Positions 37,265 through 47,157 of a stretch of DNA of 64,000 bases are shown piece after piece; position 1 is the first letter of the stretch, and each line of letters begins with the position of its first letter. Under the pieces are notes generated by a model. It worked only from the letters and a program-made list of their open reading frames with translations. It searched no databases and was not told the DNA's origin. This DNA is from Nitrospirota bacterium (lineage in GTDB: Bacteria; Nitrospirota; Thermodesulfovibrionia; Thermodesulfovibrionales; Dissulfurispiraceae). The stretch lies in assembly GCA_009773415.1 (NCBI GenBank), contig WSNO01000004.1, forward strand, positions 1-64,000, in the 5' to 3' direction. Made by a program: the position numbers and the translations under genes.

Positions 37265-38116
37265 CTATAAATCAAAAAAGCGGCGTATTGACGCTTCTTC
37301 GTCCTTGATATGATTGGCGATGCTCTCCTTGTCGTCGTCCTTCAGTCCGCATTCGGCAAAGACTCTTTGATGCTGCCCGGTCCACTCGCCGTCTCCGGCA
37401 AGATCCGGACTGAACAGTCCCATCATGCCTTCAGCAAGGTAGACAACCGGAACGAGCCCGCTGCTGCCGATGCTCTCTCCAGGTCCGTGATGCATGCCGA
37501 CCGGCTCTATCACATCCTTGGCAAACGCAAGGCTCTCAAGAAACCACCGGCCAGCCTGGGAATGGTCGCAGAACAGGCTTTCGATCTCAGCCTGCAGAAG
37601 TTCTTCCCCCTTGAGTTCAAAAATTTCTGCTGACCGCTGCATTGCCGGTTCTTCAGCATAAATCTTCATAAAAACAGAGCGTCCGACATCGTGCAGCAAT
37701 CCCGCAAGAAATGCGCTGTTGGAGTCAACACGCCCCAGCCGCTGGGCAAGAATGCCGGCCAGCGTGGCAACCGTGTAGGAATGTGCCCACATGCCGCGCA
37801 AGGCCTTTGTCTGCGGGAAGAAACCGAAAATGCAGATGCCGAGCGTGATGCCCTTCAGAAAGTCAAAACCCACCATCATGACCGCCTTTTCAAGGCTTTC
37901 GACCCTGCCGGGGATGCCGAAAAACGGGGAGTTTGCTACAGCAACAACCTTGGTCGACAATGCGGGATCGTGGCGGATAATTTCGACGATTTCCTCAACC
38001 GATGCATTCTGCTGGCTGATAGTTTTGACAAGCTTCGCCTGAATGACGGACAACGTCGGCAGATTGCTGAACTGCTTAATTTTATTCTTGATAATGGCAT
38101 TGCCGCTATCCAGCAT
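37265..38116 (-). CDS. HDOD-domain signalling protein
   Basis: 283 residues. HDOD domain from about 17 to 215: LPTLSVIQAKLVKTISQQNASVEEI, IIRHDPALSTKVVAVANSPFFG, and FLAGLLHDVGRSVFMKIY with the HD-like pair retained. HDOD proteins lack proven catalysis and act as adaptors in signalling, motility or stress. A single-domain form with no response-regulator or GGDEF part. Confidence 0.85.
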   Translation of the reverse strand: MLDSGNAIIKNKIKQFSNLPTLSVIQAKLVKTISQQNASVEEIVEIIRHDPALSTKVVAVANSPFFGIPGRVESLEKAVMMVGFDFLKGITLGICIFGFFPQTKALRGMWAHSYTVATLAGILAQRLGRVDSNSAFLAGLLHDVGRSVFMKIYAEEPAMQRSAEIFELKGEELLQAEIESLFCDHSQAGRWFLESLAFAKDVIEPVGMHHGPGESIGSSGLVPVVYLAEGMMGLFSPDLAGDGEWTGQHQRVFAECGLKDDDKESIANHIKDEEASIRRFFDL

Positions 38117-38159
38117 GAGTCCCCCTGTTCCGGCACGTCAAGCGCGTGAAAAAACTATA

Positions 38160-38627
38160 CTACGATTCAGATGGGGTTTGCAACGGTTTTTTGGTCCGGC
38201 TTCCATCAGTTCCGGCTTCGCGCGCAATACGGTCGAGGATGCCGTTAATAAACGAGGCGGAGTCGGCGGTCGAATATTTCTTGGCAATCTCTATCGCTTC
38301 ATTCATCGAAACTGCAGCCGGGATATCCTCGCAATACAGAAGCTCATACGCCCCCATACGCAGGATGTTCCGGTCAATGCTCGCCATTCGGCCAAGATCC
38401 CACTTGTCGGCAATACGGGCAATCTCTTCATCTATCGGACCGAGTTTGTTGAGCGTGCCTTCGATGATATGCTGGGCAAAAGCACGCACATCTTCATCAT
38501 CTTCCCTGGCCTCATCCCAGAAAGCACGGGTTGCATTCTTCAGGGCATCCCTGGAGGACCCGACATCCAGAAAATCGATTCGATAGAGAAACTGCAGCGC
38601 ATATTCGCGCGAACTTCTGCGCTTCAT
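38160..38627 (-). CDS. nusB: Transcription antitermination factor NusB
   Basis: 155 residues, all helical. N-terminal RRSSREYALQFLYRIDF, then the family end ELLYCEDIPAAVSMNEAIEIAKKYS and FINGILDRIAREAG. It binds NusE (S10) and boxA RNA in rRNA transcription. It starts 6 bases after the ribH stop, the usual ribH-nusB pairing. Confidence 0.95.
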   Translation of the reverse strand: MKRRSSREYALQFLYRIDFLDVGSSRDALKNATRAFWDEAREDDEDVRAFAQHIIEGTLNKLGPIDEEIARIADKWDLGRMASIDRNILRMGAYELLYCEDIPAAVSMNEAIEIAKKYSTADSASFINGILDRIAREAGTDGSRTKKPLQTPSES

Positions 38628-38633
38628 GCAGGA

Positions 38634-39095
38634 CTAAAGGCGATTGATGACTTGCGCCATCTCGATTGCCGTAATTGCAGCATCCCAGCCCTTATTGCCG
38701 GATTTCGATCCGGCACGCTCTACCGCCTGTTCAATAGTGTCGGTCGTTACAACACCGAACGCTATCGGCACGCCGCTCTCAAGAGATGCCACGGCAATCC
38801 CCTTTGAGACTTCGCCCGCAACGAAGTCGAAATGAGGTGTTGCTCCGCGGATTACCGTGCCGAGACAGATAACTGCGTTAAATGTGCCCTTCATTGCTAG
38901 TTTCTTTGCGACAAGCGGTATTTCGAACGCCCCCGGAACCCTTACCAGTTCGATATCGTCTTCACTTGCGCCATGGCGGATTAATGCGTCCAGTGCGCCG
39001 TCAAGGAGTTTTGCGGTAATAAAGTCGTTGAACCGGCTGACGACGATGCCGAATTTCAGTCCTTTCGCCTGCAGATCCCCTTCTATAATTTTCAT
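38634..39095 (-). CDS. ribH: 6,7-dimethyl-8-ribityllumazine synthase
   Basis: 153 residues from the ATG at 39095 (GGAGGG 6 bases upstream); the frame to 39128 is not used. It condenses the pyrimidine with dihydroxybutanone phosphate to give lumazine for riboflavin. Signature VSRFN (about 19-23), GAFEIP (about 53-58) and the catalytic histidine in [10 protein letters not shown] (about 81-90). No other rib gene is near. Confidence 0.96.
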   Translation of the reverse strand: MKIIEGDLQAKGLKFGIVVSRFNDFITAKLLDGALDALIRHGASEDDIELVRVPGAFEIPLVAKKLAMKGTFNAVICLGTVIRGATPHFDFVAGEVSKGIAVASLESGVPIAFGVVTTDTIEQAVERAGSKSGNKGWDAAITAIEMAQVINRL

Positions 39096-39255
39096 AATGC
39101 CCTCCAAAAAACAGGATTCAATATTCACCGTTCAGTAGTCAATGGCAGACAACTCCCCACGTTCGTGCGTTTCAGAAATCTGCGCTCCGACGCCAATAAT
39201 AAAGAGGCATCATATACATCAGCTGAATCCTCACCACTGAATGCTGATTAGTAAT

Positions 39256-40392
39256 TTACCATATATGGGGATAAAACAGCTCGAAACGCCGCGTTCTGAT
39301 ACAGATGAGAATGCCGGCAGCGATAAAATTGCTGAGCAGTGCCGTGCCCCCGTAACTGACAAACGGAAGCGGAACTCCGACGACCGGCATCATGCCGAGC
39401 GTCATGCTGATGTTCACCGTAAAATACACAAAAAACATTGCCGTTATGCCCGCAGCAACAAGCCGCCCATAATCATCCTTTGCCTTCAACGCCGTGTCGA
39501 GTCCCCGCATAAACAGCATGAGATAGAGCGCCATCAGCACGAGACTGCCGAGAAATCCCCACTCCTCGGCAAAAACCGCAAAAATAAAATCAGTATGTTT
39601 TTCGGGTAAAAACCGAAGCGGTCCCTGGGTTCCCTGCATGTATCCCTTGCCGACTAATCCGCCCGAACCGATGGTAATCTTTGACTGGTTAATCTGATAA
39701 CCGATGCCGGAAGGGTCCACCTCGGGGTCGAGAAATGCGACCAGCCTGTTTTTCTGATACTCTTTCAGCCCCTCCCAGAAAATATGTCCGAAGAACGGCA
39801 ATGCAATCATGCCGAGCACCAGAACACCTGCGATGAGCTTTCGGCTCAGCCCTTTCACAAGACAGAGGACTACAAAAAGAGAGAACAGCAGAATTGCGGT
39901 GCCTAGGTCAGGCTGCTTCACAATAAGCGCCATCGGCAGCACCGCGAAAAAGAAGACTCCAGGCCATGTAAGCCTGCCGAGTCCGCCGGCAACGCCGCTT
40001 GTGAGATATGCGGAGAACCCGGCGATAAAAGCCAGCCGGAAGAACTCCGACGGCTGAAAGGTGAGTGGACCGATGCTGATCCAGCGCTGCGCACCGAGAC
40101 TCGTTTTTCCGGCAACCAGAACAACGAGGAGCAGGACAAGCCCAATACCATAAAACACATAGGCAAAGCGCTGCAGCCACACATAGTCGAAGGCAACGAT
40201 GATAAAGAGCGCGCAAAGGCTCACACAGAGCCAGACAATTTGCTTCAGATAGAAGTCCGGCCGGTCCGCACCCTCGATTGCCGGACGCGTTGCGCTTGCT
40301 ATGGTCATTATCCCTATGAGCGTTAGGGTCACAATGATTCCGAACGTCATCCAGTCAAAGCTCTTTATCAATCGACGATCAAATTTAATCAC
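39256..40392 (-). CDS. rodA: Peptidoglycan glycosyltransferase RodA
   Basis: 378 residues from the GTG at 40392, which overlaps the mrdA stop by 8 bp and follows AGGAG. SEDS family, about ten membrane helices: SLGAQRWISIGPLTFQPSEF (RodA core) and the near-C-terminal GVPLPFVSYGGTALLSN. With PBP2 it builds the lateral wall in the elongasome. Last gene of mreBCD-mrdA-rodA. Confidence 0.96.
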   Translation of the reverse strand: MIKFDRRLIKSFDWMTFGIIVTLTLIGIMTIASATRPAIEGADRPDFYLKQIVWLCVSLCALFIIVAFDYVWLQRFAYVFYGIGLVLLLVVLVAGKTSLGAQRWISIGPLTFQPSEFFRLAFIAGFSAYLTSGVAGGLGRLTWPGVFFFAVLPMALIVKQPDLGTAILLFSLFVVLCLVKGLSRKLIAGVLVLGMIALPFFGHIFWEGLKEYQKNRLVAFLDPEVDPSGIGYQINQSKITIGSGGLVGKGYMQGTQGPLRFLPEKHTDFIFAVFAEEWGFLGSLVLMALYLMLFMRGLDTALKAKDDYGRLVAAGITAMFFVYFTVNISMTLGMMPVVGVPLPFVSYGGTALLSNFIAAGILICIRTRRFELFYPHIW

Positions 40393-42172
40393 CGGTTGAC
40401 TCCTGCTGCTTTTGCTGCACTGGCTTATGGAGAATTCCCGGATCGGCAGAGCGCTTGCGAGGTCCGAAATAGGCGTCAATGGCGGCCTTTGCTATGGGAG
40501 CGGCTACAGCTCCGCCGCCGCCGCCGTGCTCCACAAATACTGCAAGGGCAATTTCCGGTCTGTCTGTCGGTGCAAATGCGACAAACCACGCATGGTCCAT
40601 ATACTTTTCGCCGGTCAATCCGCTGCTCTTGCCCACGACCTGAACAGTGCCGGTCTTGCCCCCGACAGGCACCAGCGAAGACATCGCGTTTTTGCCGGTG
40701 CCGCCGGCCACAACATCATGCAGCGCGGCACGAATGCGCCGGACGGTATCGGGCTTCAGCTCAACCGTTGCGATCGGGGAATAGTCACCCTTGATGAGCG
40801 TGGGTTGATATATTTTCCCTTCGTTGGCGACAGCCGCCATGACCTGCGCCATCTGTATCGGCGTGGTGGTGACCGCTCCCTGCCCGATGGATGAAATAAA
40901 GGTATCGCCCAGATACCAGGGGCTTTTCCGTTTCTCCCGTTTCCACTCTGTGTTCGGCATCAGGCCCGGTCTTTCTTTGACGAGCCCCAGTCCGGTTTCT
41001 TTCCCAATGCCGAAAGCAACCGCATACTTATGAATCTTGTCGATGCCGAGCCGCTTTCCAATCTCATAAAAATACACATCGCACGAATGCACAAGCGCGG
41101 AGTGCATATCCATTGCCCCGTGTCCTCCCTTTTTCCAGCAGCCGAAGGTGCGGCCGCCATGAGACAAGCCGCCGGTGCACGTCACCCGCATTGCCGGATC
41201 AACCACTCCTTCTTCGAGAGCCGCAATTGCGGTTACTATCTTGAAGGTCGATCCCGGAGGATACTGGCTTTGCAGAACGCGATTAAGCATCGGCTTTTTT
41301 TTGCTCTCCATCAGCGACTTCCATTCGGAACCGCTTATCCCCCGGGCAAACACATTCGGATCAAACGACGGGAAACTCTCAAGAGCAAGAACCTCGCCGG
41401 ACTCCGGATTCATGGCGATAAGCGCTCCCGCTTTCTCACCGAAAGAATGTTCAATCGCCATCTGGATTCCGATATCGATACTCAAATGCACATCCTTGCC
41501 GACAATCGGTGCGCGCTGTCGAATAAGCCTCAGCTCACGACCAAGCGCATTCACTTCTATCACACGCTCCCCGGCTGTGCCGCGAAGGTCTGCATCGTAA
41601 AGTTTCTCGACCCCCCACTGTCCTATCATCGCATCAGGAGGCAGATTTTTGAAGTCGGGGTTGTTTGCCTGCCCTTGCGGGATGCGCCCGAGATAGCCAA
41701 TCAGATGAGCAGCAACCTTGCCGAGCGGATACTCCCGGCCGATTTCGGTTTCGATAAAAAGCCCCGGAAAGTCCGACTTGCGCGCCTCAATGCGAGCAAC
41801 TTCCCCGAATTCCAGTCCCTGCTTCAGCTTGACAGGAACAAAGGGACTTCTGTCTTTCCTGAGCAGCTTTTCCTGCAGTTCCTGCGCCTGCATGCCGAGA
41901 AGCTCTGCAAGCGCGTCCACATCGAGCGAGTTCACATTCTCCGGCACAATCGATATGCTGAAGTTCGGAATATTCTCGACAAGAGGGATGCCGTTCCTGT
42001 CATAAATAATTCCGCGCGGTGCGGGGATCTTGACGATGCGAAAGCGGTTCTCCTCGGCGAGCCTCTTGTAACGATCGCTGTCGAAGACCTGAAGCTGAAA
42101 CATCCGGAAGAGAAGGACCGAAAAAACGAGTCCTATAAGCAGGGCACTCACCTGAACGACTCGCAGATTCAC
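40385..42172 (-). CDS. mrdA: Penicillin-binding protein 2
   Basis: 595 residues from the GTG at 42172 (AGGGGG 5 bases upstream); the frame to 42319 is the untranslated mreD end. One membrane anchor (SALLIGLVFSVLLF), PBP dimer domain and transpeptidase domain with GSTFKIVTA (serine S-x-x-K), HSCDV (S-x-D/N) and GKTGTVQVV. It crosslinks lateral-wall peptidoglycan with RodA. Normal length. Confidence 0.96.
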   Translation of the reverse strand: MNLRVVQVSALLIGLVFSVLLFRMFQLQVFDSDRYKRLAEENRFRIVKIPAPRGIIYDRNGIPLVENIPNFSISIVPENVNSLDVDALAELLGMQAQELQEKLLRKDRSPFVPVKLKQGLEFGEVARIEARKSDFPGLFIETEIGREYPLGKVAAHLIGYLGRIPQGQANNPDFKNLPPDAMIGQWGVEKLYDADLRGTAGERVIEVNALGRELRLIRQRAPIVGKDVHLSIDIGIQMAIEHSFGEKAGALIAMNPESGEVLALESFPSFDPNVFARGISGSEWKSLMESKKKPMLNRVLQSQYPPGSTFKIVTAIAALEEGVVDPAMRVTCTGGLSHGGRTFGCWKKGGHGAMDMHSALVHSCDVYFYEIGKRLGIDKIHKYAVAFGIGKETGLGLVKERPGLMPNTEWKREKRKSPWYLGDTFISSIGQGAVTTTPIQMAQVMAAVANEGKIYQPTLIKGDYSPIATVELKPDTVRRIRAALHDVVAGGTGKNAMSSLVPVGGKTGTVQVVGKSSGLTGEKYMDHAWFVAFAPTDRPEIALAVFVEHGGGGGAVAAPIAKAAIDAYFGPRKRSADPGILHKPVQQKQQESTGD

Positions 42173-42180
42173 ATTGCCCC

Positions 42181-42684
42181 CTACGCAATCCTGAGTCGCC
42201 CGGGACGGAGCGCCATGCCTAGAATGCCGCTCAGCACAACTTGCAACACAACTGCTTGCATCGTTGCGCCCGACATAAGAGGGGACGGTGCAAAAAAAGC
42301 CCGCACTCCAAGCAGACAAAGCCAGTCAAGTCCGGTAAGGGCAATCATTGCAGCAGCCCCGAAAACAGGGGTCCACCGGAACAGCACGTCGCTGAATATC
42401 ATGGCAGACAGAAAGCCTGTCAGTCCCTTGCTGAGCATTCCGGAGCCGACGAGCGCCCCGGAAATCAGGTCTTCAAAAAGGCCGACAAACAGGCCGAACC
42501 CTGCGGCGGCGTACTCTGCCCGAACACCGGAAAACCCGTGCTGCTCGGTATAGTGGTGGGCGGAGGCGCGTCCAAAAAGCGCTACAAGAACAACCGTAAG
42601 GTTCAGCGGGATGAGCACAGTACTGACCACCGTCTGCACAACAAACGCAAGGCCAGTCAACAATGCCCAGAACAGAGGGTTCAT
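42181..42684 (-). CDS. mreD: Rod-shape determining protein MreD
   Basis: 167 residues, five or six hydrophobic segments. The family core is GLFVGLFEDLISGALVGSGMLSKGL (about 50-74). Inner-membrane elongasome part, between mreC (1-base gap) and mrdA. Confidence 0.9.
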   Translation of the reverse strand: MNPLFWALLTGLAFVVQTVVSTVLIPLNLTVVLVALFGRASAHHYTEQHGFSGVRAEYAAAGFGLFVGLFEDLISGALVGSGMLSKGLTGFLSAMIFSDVLFRWTPVFGAAAMIALTGLDWLCLLGVRAFFAPSPLMSGATMQAVVLQVVLSGILGMALRPGRLRIA

Positions 42685-42685
42685 G

Positions 42686-43465
42686 CTATCGCCTGCTCAT
42701 GAGCGCTGCTTCTTCCACCTTCGCATCATCCTGGAACGGCAGAATTTCAATCGCCTGAAAAAACCCTCCGCCGTCACGACTGACAGTTGCAATGGTTCCG
42801 ACCGGAATTCCTTCCGGAAAGATCCCGTCAAGGCCGGAGGTCAGTACAACTTCACCCACCGGCACCGGTTCTTCGGGGGGAATGTACTTAAGCGTCAGCA
42901 GCCTGCTGCCGGTCCCGGAAATGACCCCCTCCTGCCGGCTCTGCTGAAGACGAACCGCTGCTGAAAAAGAAGGGTCACGGAGAAGAAGAACATCCGAAAA
43001 GGATGCTCGCACAGCGGTTACTTTCCCGACAAGCCCGCGCGGTGTTACCAGCGCCATATCTTTTCCGACGCCGTCTCTTTCTCCCTTGTCGATCACAATA
43101 GAAGTGACCATCCGGTCGTAGCCGCGGCCGATCACATTGGCGAAGAGCAGTCGATCTCGTGTCGACTGCTTGAGGCTGAGCAGTTCCCTGAGCCGTCGGT
43201 TTTCGTTCAGCACTTCCTGATGCTGTTGCTGCTCAATAAGCAGGCGAACGACGTCGCTCTTCAGTTTTCTGTTTTCCTCAAGCGCGGTGCGCCATTCCTG
43301 CATGGTGCGTCCGGTCTGTGCAAGAAGCGTATTCAGCGCGTCAAACGGCAGCGTCAGAATCGAGCGCGAACCCAATCCGGCACGGCCATGCTGATATGTG
43401 AGCAGCAGCAGCGGAATCAGCACAAGCACAATGGCAATGAGGAGCCGCTTCCTGGCTTTCCCCAT
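42686..43465 (-). CDS. mreC: Rod-shape determining protein MreC
   Basis: 259 residues. One N-terminal membrane anchor, coiled coil at about 50-95 and the periplasmic beta domain (SIVIDKGERDGV, VLTSGLDGIFPEGIPVG). It bridges MreB and PBP2. It starts 6 bases after the mreB stop. Confidence 0.95.
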   Translation of the reverse strand: MGKARKRLLIAIVLVLIPLLLLTYQHGRAGLGSRSILTLPFDALNTLLAQTGRTMQEWRTALEENRKLKSDVVRLLIEQQQHQEVLNENRRLRELLSLKQSTRDRLLFANVIGRGYDRMVTSIVIDKGERDGVGKDMALVTPRGLVGKVTAVRASFSDVLLLRDPSFSAAVRLQQSRQEGVISGTGSRLLTLKYIPPEEPVPVGEVVLTSGLDGIFPEGIPVGTIATVSRDGGGFFQAIEILPFQDDAKVEEAALMSRR

Positions 43466-43471
43466 GGAAGC

Positions 43472-44503
43472 CTAGCTCGTGCTGAGCGAGATTTTGCGAA
43501 GCAGTTCGAGCTTGTCGAGCATCATGCCGCACCCGCGAACAACCGCCGTGAGCGGGTCATCGGGCACAACAACCGGCACCCCGGTATGCTCACGAATCAG
43601 GATGTCGAGACCCTTCAGCAGCGCACCCCCGCCGGCGAGCACAATGCCTTTGTCGACAATATCAGCCGCAAGTTCCGGCGGAGTATTCTCAAGCGTTACC
43701 TTGATGGTGTCGAGAATGATGCTGACGCTCTCCATGAGCGATTCGCGCACTTCTTCTTCCGTGATATTGATGGCCTTCGGAATGCCAGAAATCAGATCGC
43801 GCCCCTTAATCTCCATCGGCTCCGTGCGTCCGGTCGGATATGCCGATCCGAGATGGTTTTTGATCAGCTCGGCTGTACGTTCGCCAACCATGAGATTGTA
43901 CTTGCGCTTGACATAAGCCATAATGGCATCGTCCATCTTGTCGCCGCCTACGCGCACAGCCTTGCTGTAAACAATGCCGTCAAGCGAAATAACCGCAACG
44001 TCGGTTGTCCCGCCGCCGATATCGACAATCATATTGCCGATCGGCTCGCCGACCGGCAGCCCGACACCTACCGCAGCAGCCATCGGCTCTTCGATAAGAT
44101 AGACCTCGCGAGCCCCCGATGCATGAGCAGCGTCTTTGACCGCACGCTGCTCGACCTGCGTAATCGCGGACGGCACGCCGATAATTACGCGCGGGGAAAT
44201 GAAGCTTTTACGATTGTGCGCCTTTGCAATAAAATATTTGAGCATTTCCTCGGTTGCATCAAAGTCTGCAATGACGCCGTCCTTCATCGGACGGACCACC
44301 ATAATATTGCCCGGCGTCCTGCCGAGCATCTCTTTCGCCTCACTGCCGACCGCGACCGGCTTCCGGTTGTCGCGCCGCAGGACAACCACCGAAGGTTCGC
44401 TGCAGATAATGCCTTTTCCCTTGATATACACCAGCGTATTCGCCGTGCCGAGATCTATCGCCAAATCATTGGAAAACAGTCCTAACAGGTTCTGAAAAAA
44501 CAC
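43472..44503 (-). CDS. mreB: Actin-like protein MreB
   Basis: 343 residues, GTG start at 44503 (AGGAGG 7 bases upstream). ATPase motifs IDLGTANTLVYIKGKGI (phosphate 1), DIGGGTTDVAVIS (phosphate 2) and GIVLAGGGALLKGLD (adenosine). It forms membrane filaments that guide cell-wall growth, implying a rod-shaped cell. First intact gene of the shape operon, directly behind a dead RDD gene. Confidence 0.97.
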   Translation of the reverse strand: MFFQNLLGLFSNDLAIDLGTANTLVYIKGKGIICSEPSVVVLRRDNRKPVAVGSEAKEMLGRTPGNIMVVRPMKDGVIADFDATEEMLKYFIAKAHNRKSFISPRVIIGVPSAITQVEQRAVKDAAHASGAREVYLIEEPMAAAVGVGLPVGEPIGNMIVDIGGGTTDVAVISLDGIVYSKAVRVGGDKMDDAIMAYVKRKYNLMVGERTAELIKNHLGSAYPTGRTEPMEIKGRDLISGIPKAINITEEEVRESLMESVSIILDTIKVTLENTPPELAADIVDKGIVLAGGGALLKGLDILIREHTGVPVVVPDDPLTAVVRGCGMMLDKLELLRKISLSTS

Positions 44504-44520
44504 GTGACGCCTCCTGAACT

Positions 44521-44972
44521 TCAGTTGTTGCCTTGCTGACCCGGCGATGCCGGTGCCGCGCTCACGACTCGGTCCTCAATGACAATCGCGCCTGCGAGTT
44601 CATCGCCGAGTCGCAGGCCGGTGCGGTTTCCAAGCATGAGCAGAAACTCAAATCAGCATACTGTGAGGGCAAGCAGCCAGCCGAAAAACGGCATGAGATA
44701 CAGCCCGCATGTGCAGGCTACAGGGGCGTTGCGAAGCACCGATTCCCGAAATCCGCAAGCCTGTCCGGACTTATTGCGGATAACGCGCAGGTCAAGAACT
44801 TTCTTGCCCACACTGCGACTGCCGAGCAGAGCATCGCTGATAAGTATATATCAGCCCGACCATGCACCCACCTGAGGCATCGCCTTCAGCGAGGCGAGGA
44901 ATATGAGCAGATCAATCGATTTCCCAATCACTCGCAGCAGAACGCCAGCCTTCCGTTTCTCCTCTCAGGCAT
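44521..44972 (-). pseudogene. RDD-family membrane protein, decayed (two in-frame TGA codons and a frameshift)
   Basis: One minus-strand frame reads as an RDD protein: KAGVLLRVIGKSIDLLIFL, then LISDALLGSRSVGKKVLDLRVI, MPFFGWLLALTV and LGNRTGLRLGDELAGAIVIED. It is interrupted by TGA after AWSG and after LTVC, and the ATG at 44972 (MPERRN) is in another phase, one frameshift away. Both TGA codons fall where tryptophan would be acceptable. Every functional gene nearby uses TGA only as a stop or has none, so decay is likelier than recoding. It ends 17 bases before mreB. Confidence 0.65.
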
Positions 44973-45347
44973 CGGGAATGATACCAGAAAAAGCATTATT
45001 TTATCAAGCAGTTGCTGTTTTTCACCGCATCAATCCCCGGCAAGAACAGCGGAATTGTGCACGTTGCGGCGTCCGGCAAAAGGGATATTCAGCCTGACAT
45101 CTCCAAAGTGCTTTTATCCCGGTCCTGTCAATTTATGAATGATATATCCCGGTTTATTCAGAAAAAATATGCCGAATAGTCTCCTTAAACTCTTGATTGC
45201 AGGTGGTAAATGTCGATTGTCTATGCTACTATAAACGGGATATTCACATTTAGTGCGGTTCAGAAAAAGCACCCATGAGGAAAGCGGCTCCCATGATGGG
45301 AATCGAAATGAATTATTTCTGATACGCACCTTCCAGGGGGGTACGGT
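44973..45347. other. Intergenic region, nothing assigned
   Basis: No gene supported. The minus strand just upstream of the dead RDD gene has a Cys-rich stretch (FRCSC) broken by stops, possibly part of the same relic. The plus side should hold the promoter of the next gene, but boxes are not clear. Confidence 0.4.
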
Positions 45348-47090
45348 ATGATATTTAACGGAGTGATGCGGCTCACGCATTTCATTGCGCTGATTATTAT
45401 CGCGGCGTTGCTGCCGGTGAGTGCAGGTGCCGCGGAAATCAGCATCAAGCCCGGCAAGTTCAGCCATTTTAATCTCATCGCTCCGGAAAGCATCGTGGCC
45501 GGAGAAAGTGCTTCACTCCAGTTACAGGCAGTCGATGCCTACGGCAATATCATCCAAAATTTTAACGAATTCACTATTGAATACCGCCTTGCAGCAACCG
45601 GATCGGCAAACATTAGCCCGCTTGCGTTTCGCGCATCAGCCTTTAAAAACGGTATTTTTCAATTCATTCTACGGGACAATATAGCCGAAACCGTAAGCCT
45701 TTCCGTCTTTGAAAGCGCAAGCCCAATCGCGATCCTCACCAAAGAAGTCCGCGTGATGCCTGCACGGCCGGCGGCATTCCGAATCAGCACCCCTCGCATC
45801 ACGGGCGCGGGAGAAAAGTTTGATGTCCGTATCACGGCGATCGACGCGCATGGCAATGTGGCGGTCGCGCCGATGCAGGGGAAGAACCTGAACGTGCTTT
45901 TCAGGGGCGACACCGAGCCTCGCATTGTAAATCAGATAATGCCGGACTTCAGCAACGGCGTATGCGTTATTACGCTCGTAGCCGAAAAAATCGGCTCGGT
46001 CGCGATAGAGATTAAAGACCTCGTGTCCGGGGTCAGCGGCGCAAGCGAACGCATTGAAGTTACAAACGGCGCTCTCCATGCTTTTCGTGTTGTTGCCCCG
46101 CGCGAATCGATTGCAGGCGAGCCGTTTGAAGTGGCAATTGTGGCGCTCGACGCCAACAACAATCTCGTCAGAAATTACGCGGCAAGCGGCAGCGGCGTGG
46201 CGCTGAGCACCACAGGAAGCCGCACCCCCCACCCGTCCACAGTACTTGCATACGAGTTTCAGAACGGTCAGGTGCGTGTCCAGCTGCGCTATGACGTCCC
46301 TGAAGAGATGCACATCGTTGCAACCGAAATCAGCAGGAAGATCAGCAGCAGGAGCGAAATGATCCGCATCATCAAGCCCGTTCCCAGCCGCTATGAAGTG
46401 ACGACGCCAGAATCCGCGATTGCCGGCCAGCGCTTCAAGGTAAAAGTGACCGCGTTCAACCAGAACAATGCCGTCATCAAAAACTACAGCTCTATCGGGC
46501 CTGACGTGCTCCTGAGCACAACCGGCACCGGCAAATTGACGCCGAACCGCGTCCCTGCAAACGAGTTTATGAACGGAACGGCTGTTGTGGACGTTCAATA
46601 CAACAAATCTGAAGCATTCAGCATAACCGCATCCGCCGATTCCTTTGCCAAAGCTCAGCTCCCGCCGGCCGTGAAAAAGCGCCTTGCAAAATCTGAGCAG
46701 CAGTTGTCGGCAGCAAAGGCGGAAACGCCAAAGACAGCGAAACCAAAAACAGCCAAGGCAAAGAAAACCAAAGGGAACGCAAAAACCGAATTAAACGCCG
46801 TCATGGCAAACGATGCAACAAGGCGCGTAACGCTTGCGATGAGTTCGACCAAAACAGTGAAATATTCTGTCTCAGTCGTTTCCCGCGAAGGGAAGAAATG
46901 GGTTGTCGTAAAGCTTTCTCCGGCTGCAAGCGCATTGTCGTCTCCTCTCCGCCTCAATTCGGCCTTCATCGGTGACGTGGTTGCCGATGAGGACGGAAAA
47001 GGCGGCATTGTCCTGAAACTTGAACTCTTGAAAGCAGCGAAGGTTCAGGTCCAGAAAGAAACGTCGGGACTGATTCTTCAGCTGAAGTAA
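45348..47090 (+). CDS. Secreted multi-Ig-like protein with C-terminal AMIN domain
   Basis: 580 residues. Signal peptide to about 28 (SAGAAE). Four repeats of about 105 residues, each opening with F/Y-x-V/L-(I/V)-x-P-x-S-I-A-G (about 38, 142, 247, 350) and containing a D-A-x-x-N element, resemble bacterial Ig-like or invasin-type modules. An Ala/Lys-rich linker (about 450-482) leads to an AMIN-like domain (about 483-580: TRRVTLAMSST, WVVVKLSP, GGIVLKLEL). AMIN domains bind peptidoglycan, so it is probably a periplasmic or envelope scaffold. A strong GGGGGG ribosome site stands 7 bases before the ATG. Confidence 0.75.
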   Translation: MIFNGVMRLTHFIALIIIAALLPVSAGAAEISIKPGKFSHFNLIAPESIVAGESASLQLQAVDAYGNIIQNFNEFTIEYRLAATGSANISPLAFRASAFKNGIFQFILRDNIAETVSLSVFESASPIAILTKEVRVMPARPAAFRISTPRITGAGEKFDVRITAIDAHGNVAVAPMQGKNLNVLFRGDTEPRIVNQIMPDFSNGVCVITLVAEKIGSVAIEIKDLVSGVSGASERIEVTNGALHAFRVVAPRESIAGEPFEVAIVALDANNNLVRNYAASGSGVALSTTGSRTPHPSTVLAYEFQNGQVRVQLRYDVPEEMHIVATEISRKISSRSEMIRIIKPVPSRYEVTTPESAIAGQRFKVKVTAFNQNNAVIKNYSSIGPDVLLSTTGTGKLTPNRVPANEFMNGTAVVDVQYNKSEAFSITASADSFAKAQLPPAVKKRLAKSEQQLSAAKAETPKTAKPKTAKAKKTKGNAKTELNAVMANDATRRVTLAMSSTKTVKYSVSVVSREGKKWVVVKLSPAASALSSPLRLNSAFIGDVVADEDGKGGIVLKLELLKAAKVQVQKETSGLILQLK

Positions 47091-47157
47091 TCTGAAAGGA
47101 ATCGGTCAGCGGCTGCCGGATTATTCCCTGGTGGTCGGCTGACCGTATTTTTTGACC

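Noticed and set aside
41030-42553. 507-codon plus-strand open frame opposite mrdA and mreD
   Set aside because: Antisense shadow of well-supported genes.
44521-44972. Selenocysteine reading of the two TGA codons in the RDD gene
   Set aside because: Membrane segments, tryptophan-compatible positions and a separate frameshift favour decay. No SECIS-like hairpin is seen after either TGA.
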